A DNA stretch of 46,691 bases from Kofleriaceae bacterium (GCA_022842285.1 JALHPV010000017.1:1-46691); one strand, 5' to 3'; counted from the stretch's first letter, positions 19,340 through 28,696 are shown. Program-made: numbers and translations. Notes: generated from the sequence alone by a model not told the origin.

Positions 19340-21781
19340 TTGTCGAAGCAAAGCTTGCTCCTGGTCGACGGGGACGTGCGCAGCATGCGCGTCCTCGAGG
19401 TGTCCCTGCGCAAAGCAGGGTTCACCGTCACGACCGCCACGTCCGTGCAGGACGGGCTCGACAAGCTCGAGCTCCACACACCCGATCTCATCATCTCGGA
19501 GACAACGTTCCCCGATGGCGATGGCTTCGAGCTGCGGCGCCGCGTGCGGTCCGCGCCTGACTGGGGCGAGATCCCCTTCATCTTCCTGACCGCCGAGGCG
19601 GCGATCGAGAACAAGATCAAGGGCCTCGAGCTCGGCGTCGACGACTACCTGACGAAGCCGATCTACATCAAAGAGATCGTCACGCGGATCAACATCCTCC
19701 TGCAGAAGCGCCAGCGGGCACGCTTCGAGGAGCGTCGCGACGGTCGCACGCGGTTCGCGGGTCGCGTGAGCGATATGCCGGTCGTCGACGTCATCCAGAC
19801 GATCGAGGTCTCGCGCAAGTCCGGGGTGATCCAGTTCGTCGGCGATCGCGGCCGGCAGGCGACCATCTACTTCCGCGAGGGCAACGTCATCGACGCGGAG
19901 TCGGGCACGCTGCAGGGCGAGGACGCCGTGTACCGCCTGCTCACGTGGAGCGAAGGCGAATTCGAGGTCGTGTTCCGCACCGTGCGGCGCCGCCGCGTGA
20001 TCGAGACGAGCTCGCAGGGCTTGCTCATGGAGGGCATGCGCCGCCTCGATGAGTGGTCGCGCTTGCTCGAGCAGCTCCCGCCCGTCACCCATCGGTTCGA
20101 GGTCGACGCCGGCGAGCTCTCGCGTCGCCTCGGCGACGTCCCCGACGACAACAACGGCATCCTGCGGCTCATCGACGGCAAGCGCACGTTGCTCGAGGTG
20201 ATCGACGCGAGCGATGTCGGCGACCTCGAGTGCTTGCAGGCGATCTCGCGGCTGTACTTCGAGGACATGCTCATCGACCTCGATCACGACGCCCCGGTGC
20301 GGCGTGACACGGGCAAGCCGATGCCGCTCGTGGAGGTGGAGTCGTCGTCGCCGATCGAGGTGGCCGCGTCCGCCGACAGCGGCGAGCACGAGTCACTGGC
20401 GACGCCCGTCGAGCCGCCGCCGCCCCCCGCGCCCGCGGCCGCGGACCTCGAGCCGCCGCCGGATCCGGGCGCGTCGATGCCAGGCGAGCTCATGGGGGGA
20501 TACCGTCCGTCGAGCTTGCGCTTGATCGACGAGGCGGTCGCGGCCGCGCAGGCGATCGAGCCGTCGTTGTTCGACGAGGTGCCGTCGCTGCGGCCGGAGC
20601 CGCCGAAGGTCGCGCCCGCGAAGCCCACCGCGCGCGAGGAGGGCTTCAGCTCGTTCGGGTCCGAGGAGCCGACGCAGCCGAGCCCGCTGCGCGCGATGGC
20701 GATGGCGGTCCCGTCGGCAGACCGCCCCGAGTCGGACAGCGTGCCCCAGGAGATCTCGGCCGACGAACCGCCCACGCCGCGCCGTCCGGCCCGCAACACG
20801 CAGCCGTCGAACCCGCCGCCGCGCCGCTCCGAGGACTCGGGGCTCCGCATGATCGGCTCGCACGGGCGAGACCGGGCCGAGGCCAGCGGTGAGCTCGGCA
20901 TCATCCCGAGGACGGTGAGCACGCCGCCCATCGAACAGCGCGAGCTGGTCACGATCCTGCCGCGTCGCACCACGCGCGAGGTCCCGGTCGTCGCGCCCGC
21001 CACCGAGCCGACGCCCACGCCCGCGGAGCCGCCGAAGCCGCAGCCCTCCCCGAGTGTCCGGCTCCCCGTCGTCGGCACCGGCACCTCCGTCGCGAAGGCC
21101 ACGGCCTCCGAAGATCTGCGGCGCGACCTGGCGCCGGGGGGGGAGCTTCACGAGCCGCACGGACCGGGGGCGGTCGCGAAGGTGCTGTTCGTGCTCGCCG
21201 CGCTCCTGATCGGACTCACCGTGTATCTGTGGGTCCGCGACCGCGCGACGGACGAGCCACGCGCGCGGTCCCCCCGCGAGCCAGAGGAACCGCTCGTCGT
21301 GATGACGCCCGAAGGAACGGATGCGGGCGTGGCCGCCGCGGGTGAGGATGGCGGACGGCTCGCCATGGGTGGCGACGGTGGGGTGGCGGCGCGTGACATC
21401 GACGCGGGGGTGGCGCCGGATGCAGGCACCGTCGATCAGTCGAAGGTGCTCCGCGAGCAGGCCGACGATGCGCTCCAGGAGGGCAACGCCGAGACCGCGC
21501 TGGCGCTCGCCGATCAGTCCATTCGCTTGCGCCGCACGGCGCGGGCGTACCTCGTGCGGGCGCAGGCCCTGCAGCGCCTCTCGCGCTTCGACGAGGCGTT
21601 CGATGCGACGCACGACGCCGAGGAGCAGGCGCCGCGCTTTCCGGCCGTGTTCGAGATCCGCGGCGCGATCCTCTGGCAGCAGGGCCGCTTCGACGAGGCG
21701 AAGGAGGAGTACCGGCGGTTCCTCGAGCTCGAGCCGAACGGCGAGAAGGCGGCGCGCGTGCGTCGCCGGATCGGTGACTGA
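19340..21781 (+). CDS. Pseudo-receiver / PATAN (DUF4388) / TPR membrane protein
   Basis: Multidomain signalling protein of myxobacterial type; partner unknown. From TTG 19340 it has 813 residues. The order is: CheY-like receiver (1-125); PATAN domain (about 134-215, SDMPVVDVIQTIEVSRKSGVIQF); a second helical region to about 320; a long Pro/Glu/Ser-rich linker; one transmembrane helix near 612-632 (VLFVLAALLIGLTVYLWV); and a C-terminal TPR segment (about 700-813). The phosphoacceptor Asp is replaced by Glu54 (IISETTFPDGDG), while Thr84 and Lys106 are kept, so it may be locked in an active-like state. The TTG start is the first in-frame start after a TACCAT box. The stop overlaps tsaD (TGATG). 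Confidence 0.85.
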   Translation: MSKQSLLLVDGDVRSMRVLEVSLRKAGFTVTTATSVQDGLDKLELHTPDLIISETTFPDGDGFELRRRVRSAPDWGEIPFIFLTAEAAIENKIKGLELGVDDYLTKPIYIKEIVTRINILLQKRQRARFEERRDGRTRFAGRVSDMPVVDVIQTIEVSRKSGVIQFVGDRGRQATIYFREGNVIDAESGTLQGEDAVYRLLTWSEGEFEVVFRTVRRRRVIETSSQGLLMEGMRRLDEWSRLLEQLPPVTHRFEVDAGELSRRLGDVPDDNNGILRLIDGKRTLLEVIDASDVGDLECLQAISRLYFEDMLIDLDHDAPVRRDTGKPMPLVEVESSSPIEVAASADSGEHESLATPVEPPPPPAPAAADLEPPPDPGASMPGELMGGYRPSSLRLIDEAVAAAQAIEPSLFDEVPSLRPEPPKVAPAKPTAREEGFSSFGSEEPTQPSPLRAMAMAVPSADRPESDSVPQEISADEPPTPRRPARNTQPSNPPPRRSEDSGLRMIGSHGRDRAEASGELGIIPRTVSTPPIEQRELVTILPRRTTREVPVVAPATEPTPTPAEPPKPQPSPSVRLPVVGTGTSVAKATASEDLRRDLAPGGELHEPHGPGAVAKVLFVLAALLIGLTVYLWVRDRATDEPRARSPREPEEPLVVMTPEGTDAGVAAAGEDGGRLAMGGDGGVAARDIDAGVAPDAGTVDQSKVLREQADDALQEGNAETALALADQSIRLRRTARAYLVRAQALQRLSRFDEAFDATHDAEEQAPRFPAVFEIRGAILWQQGRFDEAKEEYRRFLELEPNGEKAARVRRRIGD

Positions 21782-22794
21782 TGCGGGTCCTCGGGCTGGA
21801 GAGCTCGTGCGACGAGACCGCGGCCGCGATCGTCGACGGTGGCACCCGCGTGATCGCGGACGTCGTCGCATCGCAGCACGAGGTCCACGAGCGCTACGGC
21901 GGCGTGGTGCCCGAGCTCGCGTCGCGCGCGCACATTCGTAACGTCGTGCCGGTCGTGCAGGCGTGCCTCGATCGCGCCGGCTGCACGCTCGATGCGATCG
22001 ACGGCATCGCCGTGACCAACGCGCCGGGACTCATCGGGGCGTTGCTCGTCGGCCTGCAGACGGCGAAAGCGCTCGCCTGGGTGACGGGCAAGCCGCTGGT
22101 CGGCGTGCACCACCTCGAAGGCCATCTCTCCGCCGTGTTCCTCGAGCCGGATCCGCCGCCCATGCCGCACCTCGCCTTGATCGTCTCTGGCGGGCACACG
22201 TCGCTCGTGCGCGTGAACGATCATGGTCGCGTCATCGAGCTCGGCGCGACGCGCGACGATGCGGCCGGCGAAGCCTTCGACAAGGGCGCGAAGCTCCTCG
22301 GCCTCGGCTACCCCGGTGGCATCGTGATCGACAAGCTCGCGCAGACCGGCGACCCGACAGCCGTCAGCTTCCCGAAGGCCATGACCGCCAGCTCGACGGG
22401 CGCGGAGTTCTCCTTCAGCGGCCTCAAGACGGCGCTGCTGCATCACGTGCGCGCCCACGGCGTTCCGGAGGGGCAGGCCCTGTCCGATCTGTGCGCGAGC
22501 TACCAGGCCGCCATCGTCGAGGTGCTCGTGCGGAAGACGCGTCGCATTGCCCGCAAGGAGAACCTGACTCACGTGCAGGTCTGTGGCGGCGTGGCCGCGA
22601 ACTCCGAGCTGCGCAAGCAGCTGCGGGCCGCGGCCGCCGAGGACGAGCTGACGCTCTACATCCCCGCGCCGGCTCGCTGCACGGACAACGCAGCCATGAT
22701 CGCGGCCGCGGGCTACCACCGCCTCGTGCGCGGCGAGCGCGACTCGCTGGCCCTCGACGCCACCCCCAATGCACCGCTGCCGAGGTCCGCGTGA
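21781..22794 (+). CDS. tsaD: tRNA N6-threonylcarbamoyladenosine synthase subunit TsaD
   Basis: Transfers the threonylcarbamoyl group to A37 of ANN-decoding tRNAs, with TsaB and TsaE. The 337 residues match the family length. The metal-binding HHLEGH has His111 and His115 as in E. coli. The N-terminal GLESSCDETAAAIVD and the C-terminal CTDNAAMIA are typical ASKHA-fold signatures. It overlaps the preceding stop by one base and the rsmA start by 4 (GTGA), so it belongs to a translationally coupled group. Confidence 0.97.
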   Translation: MRVLGLESSCDETAAAIVDGGTRVIADVVASQHEVHERYGGVVPELASRAHIRNVVPVVQACLDRAGCTLDAIDGIAVTNAPGLIGALLVGLQTAKALAWVTGKPLVGVHHLEGHLSAVFLEPDPPPMPHLALIVSGGHTSLVRVNDHGRVIELGATRDDAAGEAFDKGAKLLGLGYPGGIVIDKLAQTGDPTAVSFPKAMTASSTGAEFSFSGLKTALLHHVRAHGVPEGQALSDLCASYQAAIVEVLVRKTRRIARKENLTHVQVCGGVAANSELRKQLRAAAAEDELTLYIPAPARCTDNAAMIAAAGYHRLVRGERDSLALDATPNAPLPRSA

Positions 22795-23648
22795 CCGAGC
22801 CGTTCCCCGATGCACGGCAGCTCCTGGACAAGCATGGCCTGCGCGCGAAGAAGTCGTTCGGCCAGAACTTCCTGATCTCGGAGCGCGCGTTTCGCGCGAT
22901 CGTCGATGCCACCGTCCGTGCCGAGGATGACTGGATCGTCGAGATCGGGCCGGGTCTTGGCACCCTGACGGCGCGCCTCGCCCAGCGGATCCCCGACGGG
23001 AAGCTCATCGCTCTCGAGCGCGATCCGGACATGGTCCGGGTGCTGAAGGCCGAGCTCGGTCATCACGACATCGTCGAGATTCACGAGGTCGATGCGCTGA
23101 AGTTCGACCTGCGCATGGTCGGCAAGTGGCGCGGTGACACCTTCGCCGTCTGCGGGAACCTCCCGTACCACATCGCCGCGCCGCTCATCTTCCGCATCAT
23201 CGAAGCGCGCGAGTACATCCATCGCGCGGTCGTCATGATCCAGAAGGAGATGGCCGACCGCATCCTCGCGCAGCCCGGGACCAAGGAGTACGGCGCGCTC
23301 GGGGTGATGGTGCGGACCTACGTCGATGTCGCGTCGGTGGCGAAGGTCGGCCCGGGCTCGTTCGTTCCGCCGCCGAAGATCGACTCCACGGTGGTGCGGA
23401 TGACGACGTTGCCCGGTGCGGCGCCGCGCGTTCCGATCGCCGACGAGAAGCACTACTCCACGGTCGTCCATGCTGCGTTCGGTCAGCGCCGCAAGACGCT
23501 GCGCAATGCGATCCGCGCGGTCTTCCCCGACGAGCATGTCGATGACGCGCTCACGAAGACGGGGCTCGACGGCGGCCGCCGCGGCGAGACGCTCGACATT
23601 GCGGAGTTCGCCGCCCTCGCCGCCGCGCTCCCGCGTGCTAGCTCCTAG
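22791..23648 (+). CDS. rsmA: 16S rRNA dimethyladenosine transferase
   Basis: Dimethylates two adjacent adenosines near the 3' end of 16S rRNA during small-subunit assembly (KsgA). The 285 residues from GTG 22791 contain KKSFGQNFL (20-28), the SAM motif EIGPGLGTLT (51-60) and the catalytic NLPY (123-126). The C-terminal domain has FGQRRKTLRNAI. A longer frame is open upstream but lies in tsaD; the GTGA overlap decides the start. Confidence 0.96.
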   Translation: MTEPFPDARQLLDKHGLRAKKSFGQNFLISERAFRAIVDATVRAEDDWIVEIGPGLGTLTARLAQRIPDGKLIALERDPDMVRVLKAELGHHDIVEIHEVDALKFDLRMVGKWRGDTFAVCGNLPYHIAAPLIFRIIEAREYIHRAVVMIQKEMADRILAQPGTKEYGALGVMVRTYVDVASVAKVGPGSFVPPPKIDSTVVRMTTLPGAAPRVPIADEKHYSTVVHAAFGQRRKTLRNAIRAVFPDEHVDDALTKTGLDGGRRGETLDIAEFAALAAALPRASS

Positions 23649-23651
23649 AGC

Positions 23652-24476
23652 GTGCCCGAGCTCCCGGAGGTCGAGACCGTTCGCCGGACGCTGACGCCCG
23701 CCATCGGGGCGCGGATCACGACGGTGTGGGACAGCGCGAAGGGGCTGCACATGCAGCGCAAGCCGCCGCGGGCCAAGCTGAAGACGCTCGCGGGGGCGAC
23801 CATCACGGGCGTCCGGCGCCACGGGAAGTATCTCCTCGTCGACACCGATGGTCCGTCGCTCCTCGTGCACCTCGGCATGACGGGGCGCTTCTGCATTCAT
23901 CGTGCGGGCGAGCCGCGCCACAATCACACGCACCTGGTCCTCGGCCTCGCCGACGGCCGCGAGCTGCGCTTCACCGACGCGCGGCGGTTCGGTCAGCTCG
24001 ACATCGTGGAGCGCGAGCGGGAGCGCGAGCACGCGGGGCTGGCGCTGCTCGGCCCCGACGCGCTCGTCGACGGCGTCGATCCCGACGCGTTGCTCGCCGT
24101 CGCGAAGCGGCGCAAGAGTCCGCTCAAGATCTTCGTCCTCGATCAGAGCGTCATCGCCGGCGTCGGCAACATCTACGCGTCCGAGGCGCTGTGGCGCGCG
24201 CAGCTGCGGCCGACGACCCGGGCGCACAAGCTGACCCTCCCCGCCGCGAAGCGGCTCGCCGCGGCGATCACCGAGACCCTGACGAATGCTCTCGAGAACG
24301 GTGGCACCACGCTCTCCGACTTCGTCGCGGCCGACGGGACCAAGGGCGATAACGTCGACTATCTCTGGGTCTACGAGCGGGACGGCGAGCCCTGTCTGCG
24401 TTGCAAGACGCGGATCAAACGGTCCGTCCTCGGGGGACGCGCGACGTACTATTGTCCGCGGTGCCAGACCGCGTAG
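23652..24476 (+). CDS. mutM: Formamidopyrimidine-DNA glycosylase
   Basis: Removes 8-oxoguanine and other oxidised purines (Fpg). The 274 residues begin with the catalytic PELPE (Pro2, Glu3 in this numbering), have the structural lysine in HGKYLLVD (Lys59), and end with a four-Cys zinc finger (CLRCKTRIKRSVLGGRATYYCPRC). GTG at 23652 is 3 bases after the rsmA stop. Its 3' end overlaps the next gene by 16 bases and contains that gene's candidate promoter. Confidence 0.97.
   Translation: MPELPEVETVRRTLTPAIGARITTVWDSAKGLHMQRKPPRAKLKTLAGATITGVRRHGKYLLVDTDGPSLLVHLGMTGRFCIHRAGEPRHNHTHLVLGLADGRELRFTDARRFGQLDIVEREREREHAGLALLGPDALVDGVDPDALLAVAKRRKSPLKIFVLDQSVIAGVGNIYASEALWRAQLRPTTRAHKLTLPAAKRLAAAITETLTNALENGGTTLSDFVAADGTKGDNVDYLWVYERDGEPCLRCKTRIKRSVLGGRATYYCPRCQTA
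24447..24452 (+). promoter_or_regulatory. Candidate leaderless -10 box (TACTAT) inside mutM
   Basis: TACTAT lies 8 bases before the GTG of the kinase gene, inside the last codons of mutM. It would give the kinases a promoter independent of the tsaD-rsmA-mutM unit. It could be a coding coincidence, since it encodes Tyr-Tyr of the zinc finger. Confidence 0.35.
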
Positions 24477-26308
24477 GGGAGGACCCGCTGCTCGGGACGA
24501 AAGCCGGCCGCTTTCGCCTGACGGAGCTGCTCGGCAAGGGCGGCATGGGGCGCGTCTACCTGGGCGTGCACGAGGAGCTGCGGAGTCGCGTCGCGATCAA
24601 GATCCTCGCCGACGAGTACGCGGAGGACGGCACGCTCGTGGAGCGCTTCCGCACCGAGGCCCTCGCGGCGTCGCTCGTGAAGCACGACGGCATCGCCCGC
24701 GTGCTCGACCTGGATCGCCTGTCCTCGGGCCGGCCCTACATCGTGATGGAGTATGTCGAGGGCAAGACCCTGCGCCAGCTCCTGCAGGCGAACGAGCTGA
24801 CCTATGACGCTGCGCTCTCCGCGATGGAGGACGTCCTCGGCGCGCTACAGGCCGCGCACGACGCCGGCATCATTCACCGGGATCTGAAGCCCGACAACGT
24901 CATCGTCACCGCGTCCGGACGGGCGAAGATCCTCGACTTCGGGATCGCGAAGCTCCTCGATCGCACCGCGCTCAGGACGGCCACCGGGATCACCCTCGGC
25001 ACGCCGCAGTACATGGCGCCCGAACAGATCCGCGCCCGTCCATGCGACGCGCGGACAGACATCTACGCGGCCGGGGTGATGCTCTTCGAGCTCATCACCG
25101 GCCAGCGGCCCTTCACCGGTGACACCGACTTCGAGGTCATGGAGCAGCACCTGCGAGCGGCCCGACCGTCGGCGCAGGCGCTCGCCGCGGCCGTGCCCGG
25201 TCACATCGAAGCGGCGATTCGCACGGCGATGGCCATCGATCCCGACGTTCGGTACGCCACCGCGGGCGCGATGGCCGCCGCCCTGCACCCTCCACTGGCG
25301 CCGCGCCGGTCGCGCGTGCCGCTCGTCGTCCTCGCGGTGGTGACGCTCGTCGCCGTCGTGATGGTCGTCTACGCGCTGCGCGGTGCGGGCAAGCCGGCGC
25401 CCGCGGCCACGGTCGCCCAGGTCGGGCCCGATGCCCCGGTGATCGCGCTCGACGCGGCCACCCAGGTAGTGACCATCACCGTCGATGCCGCGCCGGTGCT
25501 CGTCGACGCGCCGCCGGCGGCGCCGAAGGTCGCGGTGCGTCCCCGGAGCCCCGTGCATCGCTGCAAAACGGCGCGCGACTGCCCGCGCTATCTCTGCGAA
25601 TGCGCGCTCGACACCCCCTACATCGCACTCTGCGGCAAGGACACCTGCGTCGGGCCCGCCGAGGCGTGCAAGGACGTCTGCAAGTCGTACGGTGGTGGGT
25701 TCACTGGCACGTATCGCGTCCAGTACGCCATCACCGATGAGGACTGCCGAATTCAACCGGAATGCAAGACGCAAGGGGAGTGCAAGCGCCGCTACGACGA
25801 TAGCTACGGCGCGTACGTCTGCGTCACCGGATGCAGAGAGGTGTCTCAATGCAGGAAGGACGGGTGGTGCTCGGATGGGCCTGATGGCTCCTGTATCGCG
25901 ACGTCGGTGGAGGACTGCCAGAAGTCCGAGGCGTGCAAGCGCGCCGGCACCTGCACCCCGAAAGACGGGATCTGCGTGGCCACGGATGCGGCCTGCGTGG
26001 CCTCGGAGGACTGCGAGGCCGCCGGGATGTGTCGGGCCTCGGCCGACGGGCGGACCTGCGAGGTGGGCTCCGATGCCCAGTGCGCGGCGTCGAGCCTCTG
26101 CGCCAGCCACGGTAGCTGCAAGGCGGGACCGCAACGCTGCGTCCCGGAGAACGCCGAGGCCTGTACGAACGCCCCGATGTGCAAGGCGGCGGGCTACTGC
26201 ACCTTCACCCGAAGCGGCTGCGAGATCTCCGACGCGGGTTGTAAGGCGTCGACGGAGTGCACGAAGCACGGCCGCTGCCGGCTCGGGTACGGAGGGTGCA
26301 TACGATGA
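24461..26308 (+). CDS. Membrane Ser/Thr protein kinase with periplasmic Cys-repeat domain
   Basis: Eukaryotic-like (Pkn) kinase. From GTG 24461 it has 615 residues. The cytoplasmic kinase domain is complete: GKGGMG at 25-30, Lys47, HRDLKPDN from 139, DFG 159-161, APE 186-188. One transmembrane helix lies near 286-306. The exported part (about 366-615) has 36 Cys: eight in an N-terminal segment, then seven repeats of C-x5-C-x5-C-x(6-12)-C with a conserved Gly before the third Cys. This domain is probably disulphide-rich and may sense a ligand, redox or envelope state; no ligand is known. It overlaps mutM by 16 bases and the second kinase by 4. Confidence 0.9.
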   Translation: MPDRVGEDPLLGTKAGRFRLTELLGKGGMGRVYLGVHEELRSRVAIKILADEYAEDGTLVERFRTEALAASLVKHDGIARVLDLDRLSSGRPYIVMEYVEGKTLRQLLQANELTYDAALSAMEDVLGALQAAHDAGIIHRDLKPDNVIVTASGRAKILDFGIAKLLDRTALRTATGITLGTPQYMAPEQIRARPCDARTDIYAAGVMLFELITGQRPFTGDTDFEVMEQHLRAARPSAQALAAAVPGHIEAAIRTAMAIDPDVRYATAGAMAAALHPPLAPRRSRVPLVVLAVVTLVAVVMVVYALRGAGKPAPAATVAQVGPDAPVIALDAATQVVTITVDAAPVLVDAPPAAPKVAVRPRSPVHRCKTARDCPRYLCECALDTPYIALCGKDTCVGPAEACKDVCKSYGGGFTGTYRVQYAITDEDCRIQPECKTQGECKRRYDDSYGAYVCVTGCREVSQCRKDGWCSDGPDGSCIATSVEDCQKSEACKRAGTCTPKDGICVATDAACVASEDCEAAGMCRASADGRTCEVGSDAQCAASSLCASHGSCKAGPQRCVPENAEACTNAPMCKAAGYCTFTRSGCEISDAGCKASTECTKHGRCRLGYGGCIR

Positions 26309-27216
26309 GCGACGACGATCCGCTCCTCGGATCCCAGCTCGGACCGTACGAGCTGACGAAGCTTCTCGGACGGGGCGGCATGGGCCGCGTGTACCTCGGC
26401 GTGCACACCGAGCACGGGACACGCGTCGCGATCAAGGTGCTCTCCGAGAGCCTCGCCGACACCGCGGAGGCGCTCGAGCGGTTCGTCTCCGAGGCTCGCG
26501 CCGCGGCCCGCATCGATCATCCAGCGATCGTGCGCGTCCTCGATGTCGTGCGGGACGGTGGGCGGCCGCATCTCGTCATGGAGTACGTGGAGGGGCAGAC
26601 CCTGCGCGCACTCATGCCCACGCTCACGGTGCGGCGCGCGCTCCAGATCATGGCCACCGTGCTCGACGCGTTGCACGACGCCCACAGCGCCAACATCATC
26701 CATCGCGATCTCAAGCCTGACAACGTGATGATCACGGTGGGCGGCGATGTCCGCATCCTCGACTTCGGCGTCGCGAAGCTCCTCGATCGGATGACCCGGC
26801 TCACGGCCACGGGCGTCACCGTCGGGACGTCGGAGTACATGGCGCCCGAGCACATCCGCGGTCGGCCGTGCGATGGGCGCGCCGACGTCTACGGCGCCGG
26901 GGTGATGCTGTTCGAGCTCGTCACCGGTTCGCGCCCATTCGAGGCCAACACCGAGGCCGAGATCCTCGAGCTGCATCTCACCGCGCCGCGGCCGTCGGCC
27001 AAGCTGCGCAATCGCCGGCTCTCCGACGGCGTCGACGACATCATCAGGTATGCGATGGCCGTCGATCCCGCCGCCCGCTTCGCGTCCGCGCGGGCCATGG
27101 CCAAGGCGATTCGCGCGGGCCGGGTCGCCGCCCCGAACCGCGGCCCCCTCATCGCCCTCGTGATCGTCTCGATCGTCGCCATCGTGATGGCCACGCTCGC
27201 CCTGACCACGAAATAG
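26305..27216 (+). CDS. Ser/Thr protein kinase with C-terminal membrane anchor
   Basis: Pkn-type kinase of 303 residues. The kinase domain is intact (GRGGMG at 22-27, Lys44, HRDLKPDN, ILDFGVAK, YMAPEH). The last 24 residues form one transmembrane helix (LIALVIVSIVAIVMATLAL) with almost nothing beyond it, so there is no sensor domain. It shares most of its sequence with the preceding kinase and looks like a tandem duplicate without the Cys domain. ATG 26305 overlaps the upstream stop. The two may heterodimerise through their kinase or membrane parts (inference). Confidence 0.9.
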   Translation: MSDDDPLLGSQLGPYELTKLLGRGGMGRVYLGVHTEHGTRVAIKVLSESLADTAEALERFVSEARAAARIDHPAIVRVLDVVRDGGRPHLVMEYVEGQTLRALMPTLTVRRALQIMATVLDALHDAHSANIIHRDLKPDNVMITVGGDVRILDFGVAKLLDRMTRLTATGVTVGTSEYMAPEHIRGRPCDGRADVYGAGVMLFELVTGSRPFEANTEAEILELHLTAPRPSAKLRNRRLSDGVDDIIRYAMAVDPAARFASARAMAKAIRAGRVAAPNRGPLIALVIVSIVAIVMATLALTTK

Positions 27217-27349
27217 GGCCAAGGATTTCGGGCGGTCCGGCGTCGAAACTTTGCCCGTAAGTCCGCGACACGGCGCCCGTTCCATCCCCGAGCCCCGTGG
27301 CCCTGGGGTACTGTCGGGCCCGCCAGCGGGAGCGGACTGCCGGGCACCG

Positions 27350-27952
27350 ATGATCACGGACGAAGCCGACGAAGACCTGATGGTCCTGTACCAGAAGGGG
27401 GAGGTCCGCGCCTTCGAGATCTTGCTCTCGCGGCATCGTAAGCCCGTCTACAACTTCATCCTTCGCTTCGTGGGGGACCGCGAGACGGCGGAGGACCTCC
27501 TGCAGGAGGCCTTCATGCGCGTCATCAAGGGCGCCGAGGCCTACAAGCGGCAGGCGAAGTTTACGACCTGGCTTTACACCATTGCCCGCAACCTGTGCGT
27601 TGACCAGACCAGGAGGCGCAAGCACAGGAAGCATGCATCCCTCGATGCCCCCATGGATTCGAGCGAGGAGAGCGGGACCCTCTTGGACGTCCTGCCGGGG
27701 AGCGGCATGGCCAGCGACCGGCAGTCCGTGAACAAGCAGCTCCACGAGACGATGCAGCGCGCGATCGCCGCCCTGTCGGAAGAGCAGCGCGAGGTCTTCT
27801 TGATGCGCGAGTTCCTCGATCTGCCGTTCAAGCAGATCGCCGACGTCGTTGGTGTCCCCGAGAACACCGTGAAGTCGCGCATGCGCTACGCGCTCGAGAA
27901 GCTCCGCCTCGAGCTCGACGAGTACAAGGACCTCGCGAAGGTCGCGCCGTAG
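27350..27952 (+). CDS. RNA polymerase ECF-type sigma factor
   Basis: Alternative sigma factor of 200 residues. Region 2 (VYNFILRFVGDRETAEDLLQEAFMRV, TTWLYTIARNLCVDQTRRRKHRKH) and region 4 (LSEEQREVFLMREFLDLPFKQIADVVGVPENTVKSRMRYALEKLR) are both complete. ATG 27350 is preferred over an upstream frame in non-coding sequence. No anti-sigma gene lies next to it; the two kinases 134 bases upstream could be functional partners, but that is only proximity. The 133-base gap upstream holds a TACTGT at 27308-27313 and no gene. Confidence 0.92.
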   Translation: MITDEADEDLMVLYQKGEVRAFEILLSRHRKPVYNFILRFVGDRETAEDLLQEAFMRVIKGAEAYKRQAKFTTWLYTIARNLCVDQTRRRKHRKHASLDAPMDSSEESGTLLDVLPGSGMASDRQSVNKQLHETMQRAIAALSEEQREVFLMREFLDLPFKQIADVVGVPENTVKSRMRYALEKLRLELDEYKDLAKVAP

Positions 27953-27994
27953 CTCCGCCGGACGCCGGAACCGGTCGCGTCCCCCACGAGAAAC

Positions 27995-28696
27995 TTACGA
28001 GAACAGCTCCTGCTGCGGACCCTTGCGCTGCACATCGCCGAGGAGGTCGATGACGTAGGTATGGGGCCACGAGAGGCGGGTCTCGTCGGGGAGCTTGCCG
28101 AACTGCTCGGCGTACGCGCGGAGCCAGCGCCGGGTACCGGCGTTCGAGTAGCCGCCGCCGGTGATCGGGCCGACGTGGCGCTCGTAGCGCTTCGCGATCG
28201 CATGAAAGCGCTCGTCGCGGATGACCTTCGCGATCACCGAGGCGGCGGCGACGGAGGCGTGCTTCTCCTCGGCCTTGTCGTGGGACTCGAAGCGATCGAA
28301 GCGCTGCGCGAGCTGGAGGAACATGCGCTTGCCGTCGGCGATGATGCGGTCGAGCGCGACGTTGCGCTGCGCCTGCTCGATCAGGCGTACGGCGTGCTCG
28401 CGCTCGAGGACGTTCAGCTCGCCGCGGCAGACGCGCTCGTCGATCTCGGTGTGCTCGATCTCGACGGAGACGACGAACTTCGCGCGGGTGCGAATCAGCT
28501 TGGCGAGGTCGGAGCGGATCGCATGGGCCTCTTCGCCGGCGCCATAGGACTTGGAGTCGCCGAGCCCGGCGCGGGTGAGAGCGGCCGCGGCACGTGAATC
28601 GAGGGCCACGGCGGCCATCACCATCGGGCCGACCGACGGGCCGCGTCCTGCTTCATCGATACCGAGGGTCGTCCGGTTCGGGAACGGTGCCGCCAT
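27995..28696 (-). CDS. rnhB: Ribonuclease HII
   Basis: Removes ribonucleotides and RNA from RNA-DNA hybrids. The 233 residues have the DEDD-type active-site stretches: GIDEAGRGPSVGPMV (Asp14, Glu15), IIADGK near 120, and KHASVAAASVIAKVIRDE. The C-terminal GGGYSNAGTRRWL is also conserved. It starts 12 bases after the TPR-dynamin gene, so both are probably on one transcript. It converges with the sigma-factor gene. Confidence 0.94.
   Translation of the reverse strand: MAAPFPNRTTLGIDEAGRGPSVGPMVMAAVALDSRAAAALTRAGLGDSKSYGAGEEAHAIRSDLAKLIRTRAKFVVSVEIEHTEIDERVCRGELNVLEREHAVRLIEQAQRNVALDRIIADGKRMFLQLAQRFDRFESHDKAEEKHASVAAASVIAKVIRDERFHAIAKRYERHVGPITGGGYSNAGTRRWLRAYAEQFGKLPDETRLSWPHTYVIDLLGDVQRKGPQQELFS

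Noticed and set aside
27961-27981. Hairpin between the sigma-factor gene and rnhB as a terminator
   Set aside because: Only 5 clean base pairs, no T run, and competing pairings; too weak to annotate.
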